From contig JADYYN010000239.1 in assembly GCA_020853635.1 (NCBI GenBank), forward strand, positions 1-56,500: 56,500 nucleotides of DNA, read 5' to 3'. The notes beneath the pieces were generated by a model. That model searched no databases. It was not told where the DNA came from and saw only the letters and a list, made by a program, of their open reading frames with translations. The position numbers and the translations under genes were made by a program. Shown here piece after piece: positions 7,602 through 16,694 of the stretch (position 1 is the first letter of the stretch; the number at the start of each line of letters is the position of its first letter). This stretch comes from Gemmatimonadaceae bacterium. GTDB lineage: Bacteria; Gemmatimonadota; Gemmatimonadetes; Gemmatimonadales; Gemmatimonadaceae.

Positions 7602-8995
7602 TGCGTTACACGGCGATCCTCGGCGCGGCGGATGGAATCGAGCCGCGCCGAGATCGCGGGTTCTTTGGCTGCGAGGTCCTGCTGCTCGCCGGGATCCCGG
7701 CTCAGGTCGAACAGCGCGAGAGTGTCGCGCATCCAGACCGCCTTCCACTTGCCCTCGAGCACTGCGGACTGCCGCCGGTCGGGTGAGTACCACACCTGAT
7801 ACGGCTGAGGCGTATGCCGCCCGCGACCGGTGAGCACCGGGAGGAACGAGCGGCCGGTGATCTCGGCGGGCGCCGGTTGGCCGGAGGCCTCCACCAGCGT
7901 GGCGTGCATGTCGGTGAAGTCCACGCGCGCGGCCGAGCTCGACCCGGCGCGCACGCGGCCAGGCCAGGCCACGATGCCCGGCACACGCAGCCCCCCTTCA
8001 TATAGATCGCCCTTGAAGCCGCGGTACCCGAGCGTGCCGTTGAACCATCGGCCGATCACATCGCTGGTCCCGTCGTTCGGTCCCTTGAGGAACGTGGCAC
8101 CGTTGTCGGACAGGAAGACGATGATGGTGCGCTCGCTCACGCCGAGTGAGTCGAGCAGCGTGCGGAGCTGCCCGAGTCCCTGGTCGAGGAGATGGATCTG
8201 CGCCGCGTACCCCTTCTTGGGCAGTGACCACGCGCGATCAGCGTAGGGGCCGAGCGTGTTGGTCTCGTATCCGCCGTCGGCGGCGACCGTGCGCGTCTCG
8301 TTATGGATGTGCGGGAGGTTGGTCGCCCAGAACAGGAAGAACGGCTTGGCTGCGTTGGCGCGCACGAAGTCGAACGCGCGGGCCTTCATGAGGTCGGGTG
8401 CGTAGTCGAGTCGTACACTCGCGCTGCCGCTGCCCATGCCGCGCGGGGCGGGGACCACATTGCGGGTGCGCAGCGAGTCAGTCCCGTCGAGTAGGTACTC
8501 GGGGAAGAAGTTGTGCGCGTGGACCTGATCGCGGTAGCCGAAGAACGTGTCGAAGCCCTGCGCCTGCGGCCACGACTCCGGACGACTGTCCCACGAGAGT
8601 CCCCACTTCCCGACGAGCGCGGTCGAGTAGCCCACCTGCTTGAGTCGCTCGGCGAGGGTGATGTCGTCGGGGCGGAGATAGTCGTTGTCGTTGTCATCGA
8701 GCCGGCAGCGTCCGTTGTGGAAGCCGGTCATGAACGAACAGCGCGCGGGGCCGCACACCGCCGCACTCGAGCGGAACTCGGTGAATCGCATGCCGTCGCG
8801 CGCGAGTCGATCGATATTGGGCGTCGCGAGTTCGGTCTGCCCCCACGCGCCCACTTCGCCGATCCCGAGGTCGTCGGCGAGGAGGACGATGATGTTGGGG
8901 GGTGTCTCGCGAGCGGGGGCAGACAGGCGCTGCGGTGCACAACTCAGCGCGAGCGCGGTGTGAACGAGTGTGAGAGCGAAACCGAGTCGGCGCAT
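7580..8995 (-). CDS. Sulfatase (arylsulfatase family, formylglycine type), probable lipoprotein
   Basis: A 471-residue member of the alkaline-phosphatase-superfamily sulfatases. NIIVLLADDLG (34-44) supplies the first metal-binding aspartates. CGPARCSFMTG beginning at Cys81 is the C-x-P-A-R signature whose Cys is matured to formylglycine. KWGLSW and a later FLSDNGAT follow in the order expected for this family. The N-terminal hydrophobic segment ends in ALSC (Cys19), a possible lipobox, so the enzyme is probably exported and membrane-anchored. It hydrolyses sulfate esters; the substrate cannot be told. The ATG at 8995 is preferred over an upstream ATG at 9040, which lies inside the previous gene. 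It begins 26 bases after the permease/peptidase fusion and may be the last gene of that operon. No sulfatase-maturating enzyme is in the window. Confidence 0.88.
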   Translation of the reverse strand: MRRLGFALTLVHTALALSCAPQRLSAPARETPPNIIVLLADDLGIGEVGAWGQTELATPNIDRLARDGMRFTEFRSSAAVCGPARCSFMTGFHNGRCRLDDNDNDYLRPDDITLAERLKQVGYSTALVGKWGLSWDSRPESWPQAQGFDTFFGYRDQVHAHNFFPEYLLDGTDSLRTRNVVPAPRGMGSGSASVRLDYAPDLMKARAFDFVRANAAKPFFLFWATNLPHIHNETRTVAADGGYETNTLGPYADRAWSLPKKGYAAQIHLLDQGLGQLRTLLDSLGVSERTIIVFLSDNGATFLKGPNDGTSDVIGRWFNGTLGYRGFKGDLYEGGLRVPGIVAWPGRVRAGSSSAARVDFTDMHATLVEASGQPAPAEITGRSFLPVLTGRGRHTPQPYQVWYSPDRRQSAVLEGKWKAVWMRDTLALFDLSRDPGEQQDLAAKEPAISARLDSIRRAEDRRVTHPAKPRG

Positions 8996-9021
8996 GGGCG
9001 GGTGGGGGAGGAACGCCGAAC

Positions 9022-12000
9022 TTACGGCGTCACGCCCCACACCGCACGTCCTGCCTGCAGGACCCGCACGTCGGGATCGAACACGAGCGCATCGGGACGC
9101 TCGCGACTCGTGAACGCGATGCGGCGGGTCGCCCCGGCGGCGAGTGACACCCGAAGGTCGGTCGGCATTCGGACATCACCACGCAGAGCCGCAATCTCTA
9201 CGGTTGCCTCCGCGTCGCCGGTGTTCCGCACCATGGCCTCGCAGTCCCAGCCCTCGACGGCGGGGGTGCAGCGCGAGAATTCCACGGAGAACGCCGGCAA
9301 CGCGCGCGACCTAATCCACTGACGCACGAAGCGGTCGACCATCGCGGTGTCGGTCGCGTGCGTGCGCACCGCGGCGACGAACGCCTCGAGGGTCGCAGGC
9401 GGTCCACCGGGCGGATGCGCTGCCACGAGTGCCCGGAGCGCGCGGTCCATACGAGCCGCACCGACCGCGTCCTGCAGCATCCACTGCACCATCGCGCCCT
9501 TCTTCTGGAGCACGGCCTCATGCGACGCCGTTCCCTCGAGTGCCGTGGCGATCGACGGTTCATCGCTCTGGCGTCGGCCCTCGAGGAACTCGCGCTCGAG
9601 TGCGCGCGCGAACGCGATGCGTGCACTGTCGCCGAGGACGGCGGCGTGCAGGCGCAGCGCGGCGAAGTCGGCCATGCCTTCGAGCAGCATGCCGTCGCCC
9701 GGCCCGTCGCCGACGTGCAGCAGGTGTCCCCACCATTGATGCGCGGCTTCATGTGCCGTCACCGCGAACGAGAGATCCCCGAGCGACCCGCGCGCGGTCT
9801 TGAAGCCCATCGTCTCGGACAATGCGATCGCCGACGGATACGCCGTGGCCTGCGTGAACAGTTCGGCGTGCTCGTTCACGCGGAGTTCGGACCATGGCAG
9901 TTCGCCGAACCACTCGCTGTAGTGCCGGCGCGCGGCGGCGAGCGTCGTGCTGATGGCCCGCGCCGGCTCCGCATGGTCCGGATAATGATACACGGCGACG
10001 CCGGCCTCGCGGATCACACGGTACGGTGCCGCCGCGACGGTCACGGCCAACAGCGGCACCGGTGACGTCCAAACGGAACGGCGACGCGCATCCGCGAACG
10101 TTTCCGAGATGAGGTTGCCGACCGCCGACACGACGAACGAGGTCGGCACGTCCACCGTCAGTCGGAGATCGAACGCGCGGCTCCCGTTGAAGCCACCCTC
10201 CGACCCGCGCCCGAACTGCGGAAGTAGGTTGCCACGATGCGTCGAGAGCAGCGCACCGGACGTGTGGATGTAGTTCGCGACGGCGCCGCCGTTCCGGCTC
10301 GCGTGCGCGGGGATGCGTGCGGTGTAGCGGAAGCGGAGCCGGATCGAATCGCGCTGGGCGAGCGCGCGCGGCAGTTGCAGGCGTTCGGCGCCCGCGGTCA
10401 GCGCGAGTCCTTCGTGCGACCATGTGCTGACGTCGACGCCCGGAGGTAGCACGATGGGGAGCGTGCGCACCTCCGCTGTGCCGGTGTTCACCAGCAGGTA
10501 CTCGCCGTCGACGCGCAGGCGCAGCTCCGCAGGGTCGAGCCGCAGCGTGACGTCCATCGCGCGGATCGTCACCGGGAGCGCCTCGGGCGCGACCGCCGCC
10601 AGCGTCTCGCGTGGCGCCTCGATCCGGATGGCGAGGAACCCTGCGGTCAGCACCGGTAGCACGGCCAACGGCAACGCGGCAACCGCGCGCCGCAGCACCA
10701 TCGCGGGGCGCCATCGCGCACGCGCCGCGGCGCGATCATGCACGCGGCGCGTGAACGCGAGGCCAGTCGCGGCGAACGCACACGCTGCGAGCCCGAGCGC
10801 GAGCAATCGATTGGCGACGAGCGCCGGTCCGTGGACCGGGAACGTCCCGAAGTCCGTCCAACGCAACGCACCCCAGAGCGGCCAGTTCGTGAGCCACGTC
10901 AGGCTGCCGCTGATCAACTGCGCCGCGGTCAGCAACAACGCCGCGATGCCCAAGGCGATCGCCGTGCCCCGTTGCGCGGTGGACGCGCTCACGAGCATGA
11001 CGAACGCGATCCACAACACGAACGTCGGGAGGAGCACGGCACCGTACACCAGTGCGAGCGAGGTGAGCCGCACCGTCGGACCACCCTGCGCGAGCGCCAC
11101 GGCGGCCGTCACCGCGGCACAGCCGAGTGTGAGCGTGCCCGCGACGATGAAGGCCGCCATTGCACGACCCGTAAGCAGTGCACCGGTCGCGACCGGCGTC
11201 GCATGGAGGATCGCATCGAAACCGGTGACCCGGTCGCGCTGCATCGATTCGGTCACCAAGGCAAGCAGATACATCGCCACGAGCACCGTCACCACCGGCA
11301 ACGCCCGGACCGCCAAGTCGCCTGCGCTCAGCAGCGTTCGTCCGCCGTACACATCGGGCTCCGCTGCCGCGAGCTCGGGCACGAGCGCAAAGAGCAGGGC
11401 GGCGAACAAGTAGAGCGAGGGCTGACGCGCCACCTCGCGCAACTCCGACCATGCGACGGTGAACACACCGACGAGTGCGCGTGGTGCAGCGTACGCCATG
11501 CCCAGCGCCGTGATCCCCGCGAAGGAAGGTCCCGTGGCAGCCCGCACAGCCTGCGGGATGCCTGAGGTGCTGTCGCGCCCCGCGCTGCGTTGCATGTCGC
11601 GTGCGGCCATCGCGTGTCGCCGCGCGGCCCAGGCGACCGCAAGGGCGGGGAGCGCGAGTGTGACGAGCCGATTGGCCACGAGCAGCGTGTCCACGGCGAG
11701 CCCCGCGTGGTTGTAGTGCGCGAACCCGCGGTCGACGGCGAACAGATGATGCGACAGCCACCGCAGCCCGGTCGGGTCGAGCACCACGAGTACGATGTCG
11801 AGCAGCGGACGGATGTCGGCCGGCCGCCAGTTCCACAGCAAACTGAAGACCAGCACCGAGAGGATCACGGGAATCGCGTACACTGCGATCGCGCGACGTG
11901 TGATGCTGCCGGCCGCGAACGCGATGCCGGCGCACCACCACACGCTGGGCACGACGAACACCAGCACGGGGACGAGATACGCGAGCGGCGACCATGGCCC

Positions 12001-12429
12001 GAGCACGACCCCGCCGGAACCGGATTCGCGGAACGCGATCATCGCGAGCAGATGGAGTCCGATCGCCACGCTCAGGGTCGCTGCGATCCCCAGCAAGCGC
12101 CCCCACGTATCCTCACGCACCGAGAGCGGCGTGCTGCGGACCAGTTCGGCGATCCGCACATCGTCGTCACGGATGATGCCGAGTCCGGCGATGAGGGCGG
12201 TGAAGAACGGATAGGCGAAGAACGCCCCGATCGCGAATGCGGGCGTGAGGGCGTATACCGAGTTCGCAACCGCGCGCGTGCCGCCGATGGTCTCGGCGCC
12301 GCCCGGAATCATCGCGAGCGGATTGATCGAGCTCGTCGTCCCGAGCAACACGATGAGCAGGATCCAGATGGGGGCGCTCGTCATCTGCAGGCGCCATTCA
12401 AGGCGCGCGACCGCCAGGATGCGTGTCAT
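9022..12429 (-). CDS. ABC-2 type permease fused to an M1-family (gluzincin) peptidase domain
   Basis: 1135 residues. About 1-720 is a double ABC-2-like membrane region with roughly twelve hydrophobic segments, in two halves separated by a basic linker near 340. About 740-1120 is an extracytoplasmic M1 aminopeptidase-like domain. It has HEAAH (His893, Glu894, His897) and, 19 residues on, Glu917 in LLEGMADF, giving a complete zinc site. A single-chain fusion of this kind is known in several phyla, but its substrate is undefined. The start at 12429 lies eight bases past the stop of the ABC ATPase gene, its obvious partner. It could export a peptide or lipopeptide and trim it, or act only as a membrane protease. 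The longer frame extending to 12720 overlaps the ATPase and is not used. Confidence 0.85.
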   Translation of the reverse strand: MTRILAVARLEWRLQMTSAPIWILLIVLLGTTSSINPLAMIPGGAETIGGTRAVANSVYALTPAFAIGAFFAYPFFTALIAGLGIIRDDDVRIAELVRSTPLSVREDTWGRLLGIAATLSVAIGLHLLAMIAFRESGSGGVVLGPWSPLAYLVPVLVFVVPSVWWCAGIAFAAGSITRRAIAVYAIPVILSVLVFSLLWNWRPADIRPLLDIVLVVLDPTGLRWLSHHLFAVDRGFAHYNHAGLAVDTLLVANRLVTLALPALAVAWAARRHAMAARDMQRSAGRDSTSGIPQAVRAATGPSFAGITALGMAYAAPRALVGVFTVAWSELREVARQPSLYLFAALLFALVPELAAAEPDVYGGRTLLSAGDLAVRALPVVTVLVAMYLLALVTESMQRDRVTGFDAILHATPVATGALLTGRAMAAFIVAGTLTLGCAAVTAAVALAQGGPTVRLTSLALVYGAVLLPTFVLWIAFVMLVSASTAQRGTAIALGIAALLLTAAQLISGSLTWLTNWPLWGALRWTDFGTFPVHGPALVANRLLALGLAACAFAATGLAFTRRVHDRAAARARWRPAMVLRRAVAALPLAVLPVLTAGFLAIRIEAPRETLAAVAPEALPVTIRAMDVTLRLDPAELRLRVDGEYLLVNTGTAEVRTLPIVLPPGVDVSTWSHEGLALTAGAERLQLPRALAQRDSIRLRFRYTARIPAHASRNGGAVANYIHTSGALLSTHRGNLLPQFGRGSEGGFNGSRAFDLRLTVDVPTSFVVSAVGNLISETFADARRRSVWTSPVPLLAVTVAAAPYRVIREAGVAVYHYPDHAEPARAISTTLAAARRHYSEWFGELPWSELRVNEHAELFTQATAYPSAIALSETMGFKTARGSLGDLSFAVTAHEAAHQWWGHLLHVGDGPGDGMLLEGMADFAALRLHAAVLGDSARIAFARALEREFLEGRRQSDEPSIATALEGTASHEAVLQKKGAMVQWMLQDAVGAARMDRALRALVAAHPPGGPPATLEAFVAAVRTHATDTAMVDRFVRQWIRSRALPAFSVEFSRCTPAVEGWDCEAMVRNTGDAEATVEIAALRGDVRMPTDLRVSLAAGATRRIAFTSRERPDALVFDPDVRVLQAGRAVWGVTP

Positions 12430-12436
12430 GCGCGCG

Positions 12437-13300
12437 TCAGCGCTGCAGGACGAAGTACGCGTCCTCGAGGGTCGGCGCGGTCGCTGTGAATCCCGGTGGT
12501 ATCGCGTAGTCCGGTGCATGGATGCGCACGCGGTTCCGCCCTTCGACGAGCAAGGCCTGTGTGATCCGGTGGTTGACGGCCAGTGTCTCGAGTTCCGCGC
12601 GACCGACCTCCCCCTCGAAGATCGCGCCGTCGATCGCCTGCTTCGCGGCGGCCGGTGTCGTCGTGGTGAGCAGCCGACCCGCGCGCAGCACGGCGAACCG
12701 TGGGCACAGGATCGCGACATCCTCCACGAGGTGCGTGGACAGGATCACCGTGCGTGTCTCGGCAAGCTCCGAGAGCATGCGATACAACCGATTGCGCTCC
12801 TCGGGATCGAGTCCGACGGTCGGTTCGTCGACGATGAGCAGAGCGGGGTCCCCCGCGATCGCTTGTGCGATCCCGAGGCGCTGACGCATGCCTCCCGAGT
12901 AGCCCTTCACCGGGCGATCAGCCGCGTAGGAGAGATTCACGCGGTCGAGCAGCTCCGAACACAGTCGGTCGAGCCCGAGGGGGCTCGTCACGCCCTTGAG
13001 TTCGAGGAGGTGTCGCAAGGTCGCGCGGCCAGAGAGGTTCGGATGGAATCCGAAGTACTGCGGCAAGTAGCCGAGTCGCGCCCAGACCAGTGCGGGGGAA
13101 TGCGTCACGTCGACGCCGTCGAACCGCACCCAGCCGGTGGTCGGCTCGAGGAGTCCGGCCAGGATCCGCATCAGCGTCGTCTTGCCGGCGCCGTTTGGAC
13201 CGAGCAGGCCGAACATCCCGATGGGGATATCGAGGGAGATGTCGTGCAGCGCCGTGACCGGACCGGGATGCACTTTGGAGAGGTTGCGGATCTCGATCAT
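12437..13300 (-). CDS. ABC transporter ATP-binding protein
   Basis: A 287-residue ATPase with Walker A GPNGAGKTT (34-42), signature YSGGMRQRLGIAQA, Walker B LLIVDEPTVGLD and the switch His in ILSTHLVEDV. The C-terminal 70 residues form an extra domain typical of ABC-2 drug/lipid/peptide exporters. It starts at the ATG at 13300 (MIEIRNLSKV); an upstream ATG at 13378 falls inside the previous gene and is rejected. It is seven bases upstream of the permease/peptidase fusion and 31 bases downstream of the DUF4097 lipoprotein gene, so these genes most likely form one transcription unit. Confidence 0.93.
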   Translation of the reverse strand: MIEIRNLSKVHPGPVTALHDISLDIPIGMFGLLGPNGAGKTTLMRILAGLLEPTTGWVRFDGVDVTHSPALVWARLGYLPQYFGFHPNLSGRATLRHLLELKGVTSPLGLDRLCSELLDRVNLSYAADRPVKGYSGGMRQRLGIAQAIAGDPALLIVDEPTVGLDPEERNRLYRMLSELAETRTVILSTHLVEDVAILCPRFAVLRAGRLLTTTTPAAAKQAIDGAIFEGEVGRAELETLAVNHRITQALLVEGRNRVRIHAPDYAIPPGFTATAPTLEDAYFVLQR

Positions 13301-13331
13301 CGCGTCGGCTCCGTCCGCGCGCGGGTTCCGT

Positions 13332-14150
13332 TCAGGGCGCCCGCCCACTCGCGTCGAGCTTCCGCAACGCCACGTCACCGGTGATCGACTTGAGATGCAC
13401 CGCCCGCGCGCCCGTTCCGACGGTAGAGCGCAGCTTCTTGTCGCTCTGTTCGCCTTGGATGGTAAGCGGGAATTCGGACTGCACCTTGCCCATCACCACT
13501 TCCATCTCCACGGAGGCGTCGCTGAGTTCGGTCATGTAGACGAACACATCACCATTCAGCGTCTTGCCGATGATGCTGTCGGTCCCGGTCACTGTCGTCA
13601 TGCGCAGGTCGATATCGCCGTTGAGTGATTCACCCTTCACCGGTCCCACGGCGGTCGCCACAGTCACGTCGCCGTTCATCGTGAACGCGCGCACAGGCGC
13701 CGACGCCGAGATGGTGACATCGCCATCGGCGCCGGCGACGTTCACCTTCACATCGTGGGGCACCCGGATGCGCATCGTCACGCGGATGTCCGGCGAGTCG
13801 TTGCCGAGCTTGATGTTCGCTTCGAACTCCTTCTCGGTGCAGGTGTTGTCACCGATCATCGCGCAGATGAGCGCCCCGTCCGCGGTCGTGGTGCCGGAGA
13901 TCGTCAGGTCCTTGTCGGGGTCGCCACGACGCCACGCGTAGTCGGCGCTCACGTGCACCATCGAGTCGCTACTGGGTTCCACGGTGATATCGCCGCGCAG
14001 ACTGCGCACGCTGAGCGTCTTCCCGGCGGCGACCGCGCCGGACCATTCGAACGCGTCCTTCCGCGTCTGTCTGGGGCCAGAGTTCCCCTCGTCGCACGCG
14101 GTGAGCGTAGTACTGGCGACGAGAACGGCGAGGGCAAGGCGACGAGTCAC
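13332..14150 (-). CDS. DUF4097-type beta-solenoid lipoprotein
   Basis: 272 residues from a GTG start (GGAG seven bases upstream). A lipobox LTAC places the lipid-modified residue at Cys19. The body has a charged N-terminal part with two Cys (ALICAMIGDNTC), then repeating strands with the turn S-x-NGD/M-NGD/L-NGD, as in DUF4097 putative adhesins. Many proteins of this family are encoded beside ECF sigma/anti-sigma genes, and no biochemical role is established. It differs from the two upstream DUF4097 genes by being a lipoprotein. A strong hairpin separates it from them, so it may begin a second transcript that continues into the ABC exporter. Confidence 0.78.
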   Translation of the reverse strand: MTRRLALAVLVASTTLTACDEGNSGPRQTRKDAFEWSGAVAAGKTLSVRSLRGDITVEPSSDSMVHVSADYAWRRGDPDKDLTISGTTTADGALICAMIGDNTCTEKEFEANIKLGNDSPDIRVTMRIRVPHDVKVNVAGADGDVTISASAPVRAFTMNGDVTVATAVGPVKGESLNGDIDLRMTTVTGTDSIIGKTLNGDVFVYMTELSDASVEMEVVMGKVQSEFPLTIQGEQSDKKLRSTVGTGARAVHLKSITGDVALRKLDASGRAP

Positions 14151-14189
14151 GGTCGAGCTCCGATGGCGGGGACACGGGAATCTACGGCG

Positions 14190-14223
14190 CGGGGGCGATG
14201 CCGGTTTCCCGGCATCGCCCCCG
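14190..14223 (-). terminator. Strong hairpin inside the DUF4097 cluster
   Basis: A perfect 15-base inverted repeat (14190-14204 and 14209-14223) with a four-base loop in the 120-base gap between two DUF4097 genes. No clear T-run follows. It is a candidate terminator or attenuator dividing the sigma-factor operon into a 5' regulatory half and a 3' transport half. Confidence 0.65.
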
Positions 14224-14270
14224 TGTCATTCCCTGCGCGTTCCGTGCGCAGACTCGCCGAACATCCCGTT

Positions 14271-15065
14271 CTATAGTTTGCGCAACCGGATGCTGCCGTT
14301 CACGGTGCTCGCGCGCAGACGTGCACCACCGGAGCCCATCTTCGCGCGGATCTTCCGCGGGTTGATCCGGCCATCGATCGTGAGTGGGAAGTCCGACGAC
14401 ACGCGACCGTTCACGGTGCTGAGATCCACGTCGGCGTTGGCGCCCTCTTCCATCTCGATGGTGATCGAACCGTTCACGGTGGAGTACTTGAGGTCTTCGC
14501 TGTTCTTCATGCTGGTGCGGACGGTGATGCTCCCGTTCACGGTCGTCGCTTCCACGCGACCTTGGGTGGACCGCGCTTCGACGTCGCCGTTGACGGTGCT
14601 GGCGTCCACGTCACCGCTTGTGCCATCCACCACCATCTCGCCGTTCACTGTGCCGGCGACCACACGCGCGTTGGCCGGGATCCGCACGACGAAGTGCACC
14701 GAGACGTCGTTGCGGTCGTTCCAACGGTTGTTGTTGTTGTTGGAGGAGTGGTAGCCGTCCTCATCACAGGTCGCGCGCTCGTTCCAGAACGCGCAGATGA
14801 TGATGTCGCCGCCGTTGGCGCCCTGACGGGCCTCGATCCGCACGTCATCCGGATCGCCGCGCCGCCACCGCTTCTCGGCGCGGACCTCGACGGTGTTGCC
14901 GCTGCCCTGCTCGAACCGCACCGCGCCGTTCACGTTGCGCAGGTACACGGTGCGCCCGTTGCCGAGCGTGCCCTTCCAGTTCCAGGTCGTCGATTCCTGC
15001 GCGGCCACCGGTGCCGCGAGGAGGGCACCCGCGAAGACGGCGCCGAGGAGAAGATTGGTCTTCAT
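14271..15065 (-). CDS. Secreted DUF4097 protein with TVNG repeats
   Basis: 264 residues: signal peptide (cleavage near AAPVAAQ, about residue 22), a loop of consecutive asparagines and charged residues with two Cys (IICAFWNERATC), then a beta-solenoid. The motif T-V-N-G occurs at least six times at intervals of about 16-20 residues, each marking a turn. The final residues again read TVNGSIRLRKL. Start: the ATG at 15065 has GGAG eight bases upstream; an in-frame GTG at 15074 is less likely. The gene begins six bases beyond the previous stop. Such right-handed parallel beta structures often serve as surface or periplasmic scaffolds; no enzymatic residues are obvious. Confidence 0.78.
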   Translation of the reverse strand: MKTNLLLGAVFAGALLAAPVAAQESTTWNWKGTLGNGRTVYLRNVNGAVRFEQGSGNTVEVRAEKRWRRGDPDDVRIEARQGANGGDIIICAFWNERATCDEDGYHSSNNNNNRWNDRNDVSVHFVVRIPANARVVAGTVNGEMVVDGTSGDVDASTVNGDVEARSTQGRVEATTVNGSITVRTSMKNSEDLKYSTVNGSITIEMEEGANADVDLSTVNGRVSSDFPLTIDGRINPRKIRAKMGSGGARLRASTVNGSIRLRKL

Positions 15066-15070
15066 GTGGT

Positions 15071-16018
15071 TCACTCCGGGGTGCTGCGCGCACTCGCGCG
15101 TCGAATGGTGATGTCGCCGCTGAACGTCTCGGCGGTGATCCGTGCTCCGCCATTGCCTACGGTGAACTGCATGCGGCGGTTCCGTCCGCCGACGTTCCCG
15201 CCCGGCTGCAGCGTGAGCGGGAAGTCACTGGAGATGTCGCCGCTCCACGTTTCCATCTCCAAGCTCGCACTCAGGTTGGACGGTACGGTGAGATACACAT
15301 CGCCGGAGTGCGAGTTGATGCGCATGTCCCCCTGCGCCGCGAGCGAGCCTGAGTAGGTGATGGTGCCCGACACACTCTCCGAACGCATGGAGTTGAGTCG
15401 GCCGCGACTGATCGTCACGTCACCGCTCACCGACTCCGTGGCGGCCGATCCACTGACATCATCCGCATCGATGTCACCGCTCACGGTCTCGATGTCGATG
15501 CGGCCGTTGAGACGCCGCACATCGATGTCGCCCGAGACGGAGCTCAGTTCGATGATGCCGCTCGCCTCATCGACATAGAGCTCGCCGCTGATGGTGCTCG
15601 CCATGACCTCGCCGCCGGTGCCGCGTACGGAGACGTCACCCGAGACCGCGGTCGCGCGTACCCGGACGCCGGGCGGCACTACCACCTCGTATCGTGTCTC
15701 GCCCAGGCGACCGCTCACGGAGCGCGCTTCGATGGAGACGCGCGAGCGCGTGAGTGTCGACTCGAGGCGCCCCCGCTCAGTCGTCGCGAGGATGCGAATT
15801 TCGTTGGACGTTCCGGTGGTGACGCGGATCTCGCCGCTCACCAAGCCGAGGCTCACCGAGCCGGTGCGGTCGAACGTGAAGGTGGTGTCGATGCGCTGCC
15901 GCCCGGACTGCGCCTCGAGCACTCGCGGCGCAGCGACTGAGAACATCGTCGACAGTGCAGTCGCCGCCACGAGGAGTGCGCCGTACGTCGGGCGCGCGAG
16001 AGGGATGGTGATGGTCAT
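15071..16018 (-). CDS. Secreted DUF4097 protein with SVSGD repeats
   Basis: 315 residues: N-terminal hydrophobic export signal (cleavage near VLEAQ, about residue 37), then about a dozen short strands whose turns read S-V-S-G-D/E or close variants (for example VSGEIRV, VSGDVSV, ISGELYV, VSGDIDV). This is the DUF4097 beta-solenoid in a very regular form. The mature protein is Ser/Gly/Asp-rich with no Cys. It starts 13 bases past the anti-sigma stop and ends six bases before the next DUF4097 gene, so it is firmly within the ECF operon. It may be a cell-envelope protein produced when the sigma factor is released, but nothing shows what it binds. Confidence 0.78.
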   Translation of the reverse strand: MTITIPLARPTYGALLVAATALSTMFSVAAPRVLEAQSGRQRIDTTFTFDRTGSVSLGLVSGEIRVTTGTSNEIRILATTERGRLESTLTRSRVSIEARSVSGRLGETRYEVVVPPGVRVRATAVSGDVSVRGTGGEVMASTISGELYVDEASGIIELSSVSGDIDVRRLNGRIDIETVSGDIDADDVSGSAATESVSGDVTISRGRLNSMRSESVSGTITYSGSLAAQGDMRINSHSGDVYLTVPSNLSASLEMETWSGDISSDFPLTLQPGGNVGGRNRRMQFTVGNGGARITAETFSGDITIRRASARSTPE

Positions 16019-16031
16019 GAGGTGGTCCTGG

Positions 16032-16694
16032 TCAGATCCCCGCCGGCATGGTGGCCGATGCGCGGAGTAGGGTGAGCTTGGAGGTGTAGGAACGGGAGAG
16101 CTGCGTAGCGAGGAACTGACTCGCCGGGTCCTTGAGCAGCGCCGCGCGACTCTCGGCGATGGCGGTGTCGATCACTGCGAGGTTACGCTCGAGCACCGCG
16201 ACCGTCGCGGAATCGAGTGTGCTGCGCCGTGTCTCGAGCAGCCGCTGCATCGCAGCGATCTCGGTGTCCATGGCGCGGAACTCCTCATCGTACTTGACGA
16301 GGCGCACGCTCGGCTCGATGCCATCGATGGTGCTCGGCGCGCCATCCGCGGCACGGTCGGCATCGGTGGAAACTGCGGCGATGGCCGGTGCCGAGTCCGC
16401 AGCCGAGGTCGCGAGCTGCCACGTGATGCCTGACGTCACCGCGATGAGCATCGATGCGGCGAGTGCGACACGCAGCATCGTCGAGCGGGACCAGCGCGTC
16501 GGCAGCGGCGCCGCCACTCGTGTGTCGAGCCGTGCATCGATCCCCGCCCACAGGTCACGGCTCGGCGTGAGCACCGGGAGTGCTGCCGCCGCCGCACTGA
16601 TCTGTTCGAGCTCCGCCCAGACGGTCGTGCACTCGGCGCAATCCGCGCGGTGCCGCTCGTCGGTGACGTCATGGGTGTCTCGGTATTCGGTCAT
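16032..16694 (-). CDS. Membrane-anchored anti-sigma factor (zinc-binding type)
   Basis: 220 residues. The cytoplasmic N-terminus carries H-R-A-D-C-A-E-C (an HxxxCxxC zinc motif), a single membrane helix lies at about 87-107 (LRVALAASMLIAVTSGI), and the periplasmic part is helical and rich in Ala/Leu with many charged residues (coiled-coil-like from about 150 on). This is the layout of anti-sigma factors that hold an ECF sigma factor at the membrane. Its ATG shares one base with the sigma stop (TGATG), a strong sign of coupled, roughly equimolar synthesis. The frame extends further upstream inside the sigma gene, but that extension is not used. Confidence 0.82.
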   Translation of the reverse strand: MTEYRDTHDVTDERHRADCAECTTVWAELEQISAAAAALPVLTPSRDLWAGIDARLDTRVAAPLPTRWSRSTMLRVALAASMLIAVTSGITWQLATSAADSAPAIAAVSTDADRAADGAPSTIDGIEPSVRLVKYDEEFRAMDTEIAAMQRLLETRRSTLDSATVAVLERNLAVIDTAIAESRAALLKDPASQFLATQLSRSYTSKLTLLRASATMPAGI

